Source: Myxococcales bacterium (GTDB lineage: Bacteria; Myxococcota; Myxococcia; Myxococcales; Myxococcaceae). From it: a DNA stretch of 5,457 bases. The stretch lies in contig VFKJ01000553.1 in the NCBI GenBank assembly GCA_009885595.1, positions 1-5,457 on the forward strand, written 5' to 3'. The first letter of the stretch is position 1. Each line of letters opens with the position of its first letter. A model generated the notes under the pieces. It did not search any database. It was not told the origin of the DNA and saw only the letters and a program-made list of their open reading frames with translations. Below, in pieces: positions 1-4,969 of the stretch. The translations under genes were made by a program, and so were the position numbers.

Positions 1-261
1 CTGATGGATGGCGCGGCCGAGCTGACCCTGGTGGGTCCCCCTCCCCTGCTCACCAGGCTGCAGGCGGTGATCGACGCGACGTATTTGCCGACCGTGTCGC
101 TCCTGAGGCAGGCAGAAGGCGCGCCGATTCCCGAGGTGACGCGCGAAGTGCTCAGCGCGCGCACGACTCCCGGTGCGTACCTCTGCCAGCACTATGCGTG
201 TCAGCGTCCGGTGGCGTCGGCGGAGGAGTTGAAGACGCTACTGGCTCCGCTCACCCGGTGA
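1..261 (+). CDS. C-terminal fragment of a YyaL/SPATA20-like (DUF255) thioredoxin-domain protein
   Basis: The frame is open from the first base and ends at TGA 259-261, so only the last 86 residues are present and the start lies upstream of the window. The tail contains AYLCQHYACQRPV followed by an acidic helix and LLAPL just before the stop. This matches the usual ending of the DUF255/YyaL (SPATA20-like) family: a short strand, a 'Y-x-C-x-x-x-A-C-x-x-P-V' motif, then a final helix. Full-length members carry an N-terminal thioredoxin fold and an (alpha/alpha)6-barrel; neither is visible here. Their biochemical role is poorly defined. The preceding segment (ELTLVGPPP, then LQAVIDATYLP) fits the family's last alpha/beta unit. 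The gene converges on the acetyltransferase ending at 664 and shows no functional link to the polysaccharide genes. The assignment rests on one tail motif, so it is moderately sure. Confidence 0.68.
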   Translation: MMDGAAELTLVGPPPLLTRLQAVIDATYLPTVSLLRQAEGAPIPEVTREVLSARTTPGAYLCQHYACQRPVASAEELKTLLAPLTR

Positions 262-424
262 GGTGACCTCAGGGCAGAAAGGGGCGCGGTGATTCGTGAA
301 GCCAGCGCCTCACCTCGTCCGAAGAGGCCCCTCCGCACGACGCTCCTGGTTCACCTGCTGAACGAAGCGATGTGATGGTGACTCGGAACGGCTGCCTCGC
401 AGGGGCTCCTTCCCACGCGCGTAC

Positions 425-452
425 TGGACCATTACCAAGGTGTCATGGTCCA
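425..452. repeat. Left dyad of the nested repeat
   Basis: TGGACCAT (425-432) and ATGGTCCA (445-452) are exact reverse complements around the 12-nt spacer TACCAAGGTGTC (433-444). The symmetry ends at 424/453. Taken alone it gives an 8-bp stem with a 12-nt loop, or two half-sites for a dimeric regulator about two helical turns apart. The spacer is the reverse complement of the spacer in the right dyad. Confidence 0.85.
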
Positions 453-535
453 TCAGGCAGTTGTAGCCACACGGTGACCGGCAGGGCCTCGTTTCGCCCG
501 CGCGTCATGGACCATGACACCTTGGTAATGGTCCA
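425..535. repeat. 29-bp perfect inverted repeat with 53-nt spacer (REPIN/BIME-like pair)
   Basis: Bases 425-453 are the exact reverse complement of 507-535, with bases 454-506 between them. The arms begin TGGACCATTACC and end GTCATGGTCCAT. Pairing stops at 424/536 and at 454/506. The arms look less GC-rich than the surrounding DNA. Each arm is itself a dyad, so the DNA or its transcript could form one long 29-bp stem or two separate short hairpins. Placement between the ends of two convergent genes is where REP pairs (BIMEs/REPINs) and small non-autonomous elements usually lie. The stems lack the 5' GTAG-type signature of enterobacterial REPs, and I see no target duplication at the outer edges. 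Alternatives are paired operator sites or a structured RNA. The structure is certain; its nature is open. Confidence 0.93.
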
Positions 536-539
536 TGAC
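504..539. repeat. Right dyad of the nested repeat
   Basis: GTCATGGACCAT (504-515) and ATGGTCCATGAC (528-539) are exact 12-bp inverted repeats around GACACCTTGGTA (516-527). It is longer than the left dyad by four base pairs per side. Bases 504-518 also read as an odd palindrome, GTCATGG-A-CCATGAC, so alternative pairings compete. Its centre lies 83 bp from the centre of the left dyad, about eight helical turns. Confidence 0.85.
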
Positions 540-643
540 GCCGCAGGGAGAGCGCCCCCCTCCGCCGACTTCGTCACGTGAGGATCCTCGCCGGAGGTCG
601 AGAGGCCTGCGCGCGACGAGCACGAGCGAAGTCCTCGATCACC

Positions 644-665
644 ACGCCCCTCGAGGCGTTTCTTT
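644..665 (+). terminator. Weak candidate intrinsic terminator, plus strand
   Basis: ACGCC (644-648) pairs with GGCGT (655-659) around a 6-nt loop, followed by TTCTTT. The stem is only five base pairs and the U tract is interrupted by a C. It lies about 380 bases past the upstream plus-strand gene and overlaps the stop codon of the opposing gene. It could limit read-through into the antisense of the acetyltransferase, but a chance hairpin is at least as likely. Confidence 0.22.
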
Positions 666-1251
666 AGCGCGCGGCGCGAGGACGGCTGGGGGCGCGCTCG
701 GTCACGATCGCGTCGGCCGGGCGCACCAGCGAGCCCGCGGGCACCGAGCGGGTGAGCACCGTGCCCGCCATGATCTTCGTGCCGTCGCCCACGTGAATCG
801 GGCCGAGCAACGTCGCGCCCGGGCCCACGTGCACGTCCTTGCCGAGGGTAGGCGCGCCCGCTTCCTTGGTCTCCGGGTCGAGCCCCTCACCCAGCGTCAC
901 GTTGTGAAAGAGAATGCAGCCCTCGCCGATCACCGCGCGGTGGCTGAGCACCAGCCCGGTGCCGTGGACGATCGCGATGCCGTCGCGCAGCGTGGTGTTC
1001 CAGTGCACCTCGGCCCCATACGCATGCCGAATGAAGCGGCTGGCGATCTGCGGCAGCACTGGAACGCGAGCGTCACGAAAAAGCCGCATCGTGCGCATCG
1101 CCACCATCATCTGGAAGCCGATCTTCGTCACCGCGTCGACCGGCAGGCGCGCGAGCGGCCGCTCATCACCGTGATACTTCGCGCGGTACCGCTGCACCGT
1201 CGCGTAGTCGGCACGAACCGAATGGAGGAAGGCGCTGAGCGGGTTCGACAT
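664..1251 (-). CDS. Serine-acetyltransferase-like (CysE-type) left-handed beta-helix acyltransferase, likely polysaccharide O-acetylation
   Basis: This 195-residue protein has an alpha-helical N-terminal part (about 1-80) and a left-handed beta-helix of hexapeptide repeats (about 80-185), the CysE architecture with a shortened N-terminus. The signature IVHGTG-LVLSHRAVIGEG (92-111) followed by FHNVTLGEG (115-123) matches the CysE core. H96 aligns with the catalytic histidine, although the preceding Asp of the usual 'DHATG' is Val. Where CysE has 'RHPKI', with the second active-site histidine, this protein reads GAPTL, with A133 at that position. Family members encoded in exopolysaccharide clusters are thought to acetylate sugars rather than feed cysteine synthesis, and the neighbours support that here. 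The ATG at 1251 is the only in-frame start, because a TGA lies seven codons upstream. No good Shine-Dalgarno is visible. The gene is divergent from the glycosyltransferase, with 69 bp between them. Fold and family are secure; the acceptor is inferred. Confidence 0.9.
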   Translation of the reverse strand: MSNPLSAFLHSVRADYATVQRYRAKYHGDERPLARLPVDAVTKIGFQMMVAMRTMRLFRDARVPVLPQIASRFIRHAYGAEVHWNTTLRDGIAIVHGTGLVLSHRAVIGEGCILFHNVTLGEGLDPETKEAGAPTLGKDVHVGPGATLLGPIHVGDGTKIMAGTVLTRSVPAGSLVRPADAIVTERAPSRPRAAR

Positions 1252-1306
1252 GACTGGAGTGTTACGCCATCAGGATTGGGTCTTCCAGCCCGCCTCTGGG
1301 GGTGGC

Positions 1307-1314
1307 AGGAAGAG
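1307..1314 (+). promoter_or_regulatory. Ribosome binding site that sets the glycosyltransferase start
   Basis: AGGAAGAG ends six bases before ATG 1321. The open frame runs much further upstream, back to about 535, but that stretch is antisense to the acetyltransferase gene. This purine-rich site directly before a start that opens with the family's first beta-strand decides the start. Confidence 0.65.
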
Positions 1315-1320
1315 AAAGTC

Positions 1321-2343
1321 ATGGCCTTCCGAGTCAGCGTGGTCATCTCGACCTTCAACCGCCTCCCCCTGCTGCAGGAACTGCTCGACGCGCTCGGGAA
1401 GCAGACCCTGGGCGCGGATCGCTTCGAGGTGGTGGTGGTCGACGATGGCAGCCGCGAGCCTGTCGAGCCGGTGCTCTCGAAGCGTCGCGATCCGTTCCCT
1501 CTGAAGCTCGTCACCCAGGCCAACGCGGGCGCGGCGGCGGCGCGGCACGCGGGCCTGATGAAGGCCAGCGGCGAGGTGGTGGTGATCACCGACGACGACA
1601 TGTTGATCCCGCCGGAGTTCCTGTCCGAGCACCTCGCCGCGCACGAGGCCGGCCACACCCTGGTGCTCGGCCAGATCACCGCCGATCAGACGCTCGAGGA
1701 GAAGCCCCTGTTCGAGCGCTTTCACGCCGAGCAGCTGGCGCGCTTCGTCGCCCGCTTCCGCGAGCAGCCCACCGCGGTCCGCGGGGTGATGGTGTGCACC
1801 GGCAACGTCTCCTTCCGCCGCGAGGACTACCTGGCGGTGGGCGGCTTCGACCCGACGCTGAACCGGTCGGAAGATCGCGAGCTGGGCGTGCGGCTGCAGA
1901 AGGCCGGCGCGAAGCTGTACTTCGCAGAGAGGGCGCGCACCACGCACCGCAGCGATCACACCGATCTCTCCGTGTGGCTGCGGCGCAACTACAACTACGG
2001 CGTCTACGACTCGCGCATCCACCACAAGCACCCCGATCGCCTCGACGCCGATCCCTGGCACTTCTTCTTCCTGGTGAACCCGCTCTCGCGGGGCCTCCTG
2101 CTGGCCGCGGTGGCGTCGCCGCCGGTGGGCCGGCTGCTCTCCAGGGCCGCGTACAAGACCGCGGAGACCGTCGACAAGGCGCGCACCCTTCACCCCGCCT
2201 TCGGGCGCGTCGCGATCGCCGGCGCCACCCTGACCTACGGCCTCGAGTACTTCCGCGGCGTGCGTGAAGAGGCGGGGTCTTTGGGGAGCGCCCTGAGGGA
2301 TCTGGGGACCCACAGCTGGAAGGCGCTCACCGCGAAGCGCTGA
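1321..2343 (+). CDS. Family 2 glycosyltransferase (GT-A fold), exopolysaccharide repeat-unit assembly
   Basis: The 340-residue protein opens with FRVSVVISTFNRLPLLQELL, the classic GT2 first strand and helix. It continues with VVVVDDGS (D41-D42, nucleotide binding) and VVITDDDM (D91-D93, the DXD-type metal/sugar-nucleotide motif). GNVSFRREDYLAVGGFDP comes next, then RSEDRELGVRLQKAG, where E184-D185 is the 'ED' motif carrying the likely catalytic base. The GGFD...ED...RL block resembles the galactosyltransferase-type C-terminal region. After residue 200 a His/Tyr-rich segment and a hydrophobic stretch (about 248-270) may dock on the inner face of the cytoplasmic membrane. The likely role is transfer of a sugar from a nucleotide sugar to a lipid-linked intermediate; donor and acceptor cannot be read from sequence. 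The next gene follows after 27 bp in the same frame, so the two are probably cotranscribed. Confidence 0.93.
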   Translation: MAFRVSVVISTFNRLPLLQELLDALGKQTLGADRFEVVVVDDGSREPVEPVLSKRRDPFPLKLVTQANAGAAAARHAGLMKASGEVVVITDDDMLIPPEFLSEHLAAHEAGHTLVLGQITADQTLEEKPLFERFHAEQLARFVARFREQPTAVRGVMVCTGNVSFRREDYLAVGGFDPTLNRSEDRELGVRLQKAGAKLYFAERARTTHRSDHTDLSVWLRRNYNYGVYDSRIHHKHPDRLDADPWHFFFLVNPLSRGLLLAAVASPPVGRLLSRAAYKTAETVDKARTLHPAFGRVAIAGATLTYGLEYFRGVREEAGSLGSALRDLGTHSWKALTAKR

Positions 2344-2370
2344 CGCGCCGGCCATGGTATTGCCGCGTTC

Positions 2371-3006
2371 GTGTTGAACACGCTCGGGAACGCCTGGAAG
2401 AAGCTCAGCCGCGATCTCTCCTCGGGGCGCTCGGTCTCGCAGGTCGTCAGCAAGAGCGCGCGCTACGCCGCGGAGCTGGCCACCGCGAAGGTCTACCTCG
2501 CGTCGGTGAACCAGGTGGGCACCGGGGTGCGCACGCTGCAGCGCCCGCGCATCGAGAACCTGGGCTTCATGTCGATCGGCGATCACACCCTCCTGCGCAG
2601 CGTCAACGTGCCGGTCGAGCTGGCCACCGCGGCCGGCGCCCGGCTCACCATCGGCGCTGACTGCTCGATCAACTACGGGGTGTCGATCGGCTGCACGCAG
2701 TCGATCGAGCTGGGCGCGCGCTGCCGCCTGGGGCCCTACGTGATGATCGTCGACAGCGCCTTTCACGAGCTGCTCGATCGTTCCAAGCGGCCTCCCTCGG
2801 AGCCGGTGACGATCGGCGACGACGTCTGGCTGGGCGCGAAGTGCAGCATCCTGCCCGGGGTCAACATCGGCCGCGGGGCGGTGGTGGGCACGGGCTCAGT
2901 GGTGACGAAGGACGTGCCCGCGTTCGCGGTGGTGGCGGGGGTGCCGGCGAAGCTCGTCAAGCAGCTCGACGCCTCGCAGTTCGTGACCTCGCGACCCGGC
3001 GACTAG
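2371..3006 (+). CDS. Left-handed beta-helix O-acetyltransferase (WbbJ/LacA/CatB type)
   Basis: The protein is 211 residues if started at GTG 2371. Hexapeptide repeats run from about 65 to 195: IGDHTLL, LTIGADCSINYGVSIG, IELGARCRLGPYVMI, VTIGDDVWLGAKCSILPGV and IGRGAVVGTGSVVTKDVP. The ending AVVAGVPAKLVKQL is the hallmark C-terminal turn of the WbbJ/LacA/CatB acetyltransferases. H132, in the loop FHEL before the last coils, sits where the family places its catalytic histidine. The expected activity is acetyl transfer from acetyl-CoA to a sugar hydroxyl in the cytoplasm. It lies 27 bp after the glycosyltransferase in the same frame with no clear Shine-Dalgarno, which suggests translational coupling. 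TTG 2374 is an alternative start, and the glycosyltransferase's own TGA bounds the frame upstream. The stop codon overlaps that of the opposing gene. Family confident; substrate unknown. Confidence 0.9.
   Translation: MLNTLGNAWKKLSRDLSSGRSVSQVVSKSARYAAELATAKVYLASVNQVGTGVRTLQRPRIENLGFMSIGDHTLLRSVNVPVELATAAGARLTIGADCSINYGVSIGCTQSIELGARCRLGPYVMIVDSAFHELLDRSKRPPSEPVTIGDDVWLGAKCSILPGVNIGRGAVVGTGSVVTKDVPAFAVVAGVPAKLVKQLDASQFVTSRPGD
3003..3006. other. CTAG double stop shared by two convergent genes
   Basis: The palindrome CTAG supplies TAG to both genes: 3004-3006 on the plus strand for the beta-helix acetyltransferase and 3003-3005 on the minus strand for the WecG-type transferase. The two coding regions overlap by four bases. 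There is no space for a terminator between them, so each transcript must run into the antisense of the other or be ended by Rho. Confidence 0.92.
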
Positions 3007-3767
3007 CGCTTCCGCGCGTCCCGAAGCGACCGCATCAGAATCAACGCGAACTTCGGATCATTGACGAGGTACCGCCGCCACAACCGCCGCGGCTCCTGCG
3101 CGAGGCGGTAGAGCCACTCGAACCCGGTCTTCTGAAACACCACCGGCGCGCGCTTCATGGTGCCGGCGATGAAGTCGAGGCTCGCCCCCACACCCAGCAG
3201 CACCGCGGGCTTGAGGCGGTCGGCCACGCGATCGATCAGCAATTCCTGCTTGGGCGCGCCGAAGGCCATCAACACCAGGTCGGGCTTCACCGCGGCCACC
3301 CGCTCCCCGATGGCGTCGAGCTGCGCGGTGTCCTTCAGGTTCACCAGGGGCGCCTCGGTGAGCACCACGTTGGTGCCCCACTTCGCGCGCGCCACCTCGG
3401 CCGCCTTCTGGGCCACGCCCGGCGCCGCGCCCACGAAGGCCACCCGCCACTTCTTCTGCCCCGCGCGCTCGAGCAGCGGGCCGATCAGATCGGACCCCGA
3501 GACCTTCTCCGGTAACGGCGTGTCGAACAGCCGCGAGGCCCACACCACCGGCACCCCGTCGGCCAGGCAAAGCGAGGCCTTCTGGTACGCCGCCTCGAAC
3601 TGAGGGTTCGAATCGACCATCACGATGTGATCGACGTTGGGCGTAAAGACGAACCCGCCGTTACCCGACGCGACGAGCCGATCGATCGCATCGAGCGCCT
3701 CGCCGAACGAGACCACGTCGATGAACACCTTTCCGAGCCGCAGCCGCTTCGCCGTCACGCCGTCCAT
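3003..3767 (-). CDS. WecG/TagA/CpsF family glycosyltransferase (GT26)
   Basis: The 254-residue protein spans the whole family domain. Visible blocks are GFVFTPNVDHIVMVD (38-52, with T42 and N44 in the active-site pocket), ASLCLADGVPVVWASRLF (64-81, where D70 matches the proposed catalytic Asp of TagA), VSGSDLI (89-95), VLMAFGAPKQE and GVGASLDFIAGTMKRAP. The hallmark C-terminal appendage GFEWLYRLAQEPRRLWRRYL follows, which in TagA helps membrane association and completes the active site. Members transfer a hexose or an N-acetylated aminosugar (ManNAc, ManNAcA) from UDP-sugar to an undecaprenyl-linked acceptor at the inner face of the membrane, usually as an early committed step. ATG 3767 gives the family length and places residue 9 at the first strand. 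The frame continues to 3998, but that part is antisense to the deacetylase. No clear Shine-Dalgarno precedes it. The start codon lies in a CCATATGG palindrome. Confidence 0.94.
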   Translation of the reverse strand: MDGVTAKRLRLGKVFIDVVSFGEALDAIDRLVASGNGGFVFTPNVDHIVMVDSNPQFEAAYQKASLCLADGVPVVWASRLFDTPLPEKVSGSDLIGPLLERAGQKKWRVAFVGAAPGVAQKAAEVARAKWGTNVVLTEAPLVNLKDTAQLDAIGERVAAVKPDLVLMAFGAPKQELLIDRVADRLKPAVLLGVGASLDFIAGTMKRAPVVFQKTGFEWLYRLAQEPRRLWRRYLVNDPKFALILMRSLRDARKR

Positions 3768-3816
3768 ATGGTACGCGCGGGCTATGGCGCGCAACCCAGA
3801 ACGACGGAGGCCCACG
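3768..3816. promoter_or_regulatory. Short divergent intergenic region between WecG-type transferase and deacetylase
   Basis: Only 49 bp separate the two divergent starts as called, so the regulatory sequence of both genes must lie here or inside the opposite coding region. I see no convincing -35/-10 pair. TATGG followed by a CG-rich stretch occurs twice (from 3767 and from 3783). If the deacetylase starts at ATG 3784 instead, only 16 bp remain. Confidence 0.35.
3806..3810 (+). promoter_or_regulatory. Shine-Dalgarno GGAGG that favours the GTG start of the deacetylase
   Basis: A perfect GGAGG ends six bases before GTG 3817, which is in frame with the deacetylase domain. The alternative in-frame ATG at 3784 lacks a comparable site and would leave almost no space to the divergent gene. 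This decides for GTG. Confidence 0.7.
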
Positions 3817-4707
3817 GTGAATGGCCTCGCCAGGCTCGCGGGCCGTGCGTTGCCGGAGGGGGCGCTGAAGCTGGTCCTGGGGAGCGCCCTGCACGGACTT
3901 GGGGTCTCGTTGTGCCTCCACCGGATCTCGGCGCGACCCCGGCCCAGCGATTGGCAAGAGGGCCTCTCGATGCCCGCGCCCGAGCTCGACACGCTCATCG
4001 AGCTGCTCCTCAGCTCCCGTCCCGGACCCTCGCGAGACTGGCTGCGCGTCAGCTTCGACGACGGCTACTGCGATGCGGGCGACTACCTGCGCACGCGCGC
4101 GCCGCGCTTCCCCCAGGTGCAGTTCGACTTCTTCATCTGCCCGGAGAAGTCCGAGGGCCGGGCCGGCTTCCGCTGGGACCTGGTGGAGCAGCGAAACCGG
4201 GACACGGCGCTCCTCGCGACGCCTGCGGACCTGGAGGGCGAGAACCGTCGCCCCGAGCTGCGCGCGTTGGCCGAGCACCCCGACTTCGCGCTGTGCACCC
4301 TCGAGGAGCTGCGCGAGCTCGCCTCGATGCCCAACGTGACGCTGGGCAATCACAGCAACCTCCACCTCTCGTCGGCGAAGTTCCCCGACGAGGTGGTCAA
4401 GGCCGACTTCGAGCGCAGCACCGCCGCCTTCACGAGACTCTTCGGAGCGCCGCAGCACTTCGCGTTTCCCTACGGCACCCCGCGCTTCCACTTCGAACGA
4501 CGCCACGTGGACTGGCTGCGGGCGCTGGGCCCGTTCCCCATCTGGAGCACCGAGCCGCGGCCCTACCGACTCGACGAGCTGCGTCCGGGTGGGGTGCTGC
4601 CCCGCTTCCCCGTCAACGGCGAGAAAGACGCGGCCAGCCTCGCGGGGTGGATCGCCGCCCGCTCGCTCAGCTTCCGCGCGCGCGGCACCCACCACCGGTA
4701 CGACTGA
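3817..4707 (+). CDS. Polysaccharide deacetylase, NodB homology domain (CE4)
   Basis: The protein is 296 residues from GTG 3817. CE4 motifs appear in order. LRVSFDDGYCDAG carries motif 1, with D81 as catalytic base and D82 as metal ligand. LGNHSNLHLSS carries motif 2, with H179 and H183 as metal ligands. HFAFPYGTPRF (about 214-224) is a motif-3-like segment whose usual leading Arg is absent. An early LCLHRI (32-37) matches the 'YHRI' strand common before the domain. Motifs 1 and 2 are about 95 residues apart, wider than in compact NodB domains, and the extra region includes FFICPEKSEGR and FRWDLVEQ. The expected reaction is metal-dependent removal of N-acetyl groups from hexosamine in a polysaccharide or its lipid-linked precursor. 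No classical signal peptide is visible at the N-terminus, so it may act in the cytoplasm. An ATG at 3784 would add 11 residues. Confidence 0.92.
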   Translation: MNGLARLAGRALPEGALKLVLGSALHGLGVSLCLHRISARPRPSDWQEGLSMPAPELDTLIELLLSSRPGPSRDWLRVSFDDGYCDAGDYLRTRAPRFPQVQFDFFICPEKSEGRAGFRWDLVEQRNRDTALLATPADLEGENRRPELRALAEHPDFALCTLEELRELASMPNVTLGNHSNLHLSSAKFPDEVVKADFERSTAAFTRLFGAPQHFAFPYGTPRFHFERRHVDWLRALGPFPIWSTEPRPYRLDELRPGGVLPRFPVNGEKDAASLAGWIAARSLSFRARGTHHRYD

Positions 4708-4969
4708 GGTCAGGCTTCGATCGTCACTGATCGGCAACGTGCACCGGCCCGCCCAAGCCCTGATTCGAGGGAAGCGCTGGCTGGCACATCGCGTGACGCG
4801 ACTGCAGGCAATGACCCTCGGCGCCCACGAGCCCTTCTTCCCTTCGGCCGCGGTCGGCTTCTCCGTGCTCACGACTTCAACACCCACCTTTGCGCTGGGT
4901 GAGCAAGCGCGAATGCAGCACCTTTCTTCCTCTTGCTGTCGATTCAAGCGCTGCGTACCCTCCTCGCTC
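4708..4969 (+). other. Intergenic spacer before the cysteine-repeat lipoprotein
   Basis: No gene is supported in these 262 bases. Two small hairpins are visible: CGATC-6 nt-GATCG just after the deacetylase stop, and CACCCA (4881-4886) with TGGGTG (4896-4901) around nine bases. Neither is followed by a T run, so no intrinsic terminator is called. A pyrimidine-rich tract around 4918-4940 precedes the lipoprotein start. I could not define a promoter, though one for the lipoprotein would be expected here. Confidence 0.5.

Larger units (their letters stand above)
262..663. other. Convergent intergenic region, no convincing gene
   Basis: These 402 bases separate two genes that read toward each other. 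The only open frames (for example 372-581) show no family resemblance and run through the inverted repeat, so I see no gene. The main content is the nested inverted repeat at 425-539. Smaller palindromes are TGAGGT-G-ACCTCA at 259-271 over the upstream stop codon, GTTCA-5 nt-TGAAC at 349-363, TCACGTGA at 574-581, GAGGATCCTC at 580-589 and CCTCGAGG at 649-656. Those after the repeat are of a length often met by chance in GC-rich DNA. A weak terminator-like hairpin sits at 644-665. Confidence 0.6.

Noticed and set aside
425..535. Intrinsic terminator for the upstream gene
   Set aside because: The long stem has a 53-nt loop and no T run on either side; it starts about 160 bases past the stop codon.
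425..539. CRISPR array
   Set aside because: Only two copies exist and they are inverted, not direct. There are no regular spacers and no cas gene nearby.
372..581. Possible small plus-strand gene of 69 residues in the convergent gap
   Set aside because: It reads through both arms of the inverted repeat, has no ribosome site and no recognisable sequence feature.
574..589. Overlapping palindromes TCACGTGA and GAGGATCCTC as an operator
   Set aside because: Short palindromes of this size arise often in GC-rich DNA, and the site is not upstream of a gene start.
535..1320. Upstream extension of the glycosyltransferase frame (262 extra residues)
   Set aside because: It is antisense to the acetyltransferase gene, rich in Arg/His/Ala with no domain. 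A good ribosome site precedes ATG 1321, where the GT2 domain begins.
1270..2766. 498-residue minus-strand open frame opposite the glycosyltransferase
   Set aside because: Low-complexity Arg/Ala/Val/Gly composition typical of the antisense of a GC-rich gene; no recognisable motif. The plus strand has clear GT2 and beta-helix domains.
3768..3998. 77-residue N-terminal extension of the WecG-type transferase
   Set aside because: It runs antisense through the deacetylase start and would exceed the family's usual length. The family domain begins just after ATG 3767.
3627..4730. 367-residue plus-strand frame overlapping the deacetylase
   Set aside because: Arg/Pro/Ala-rich translation without motifs, one frame off the deacetylase, which carries intact CE4 catalytic residues.
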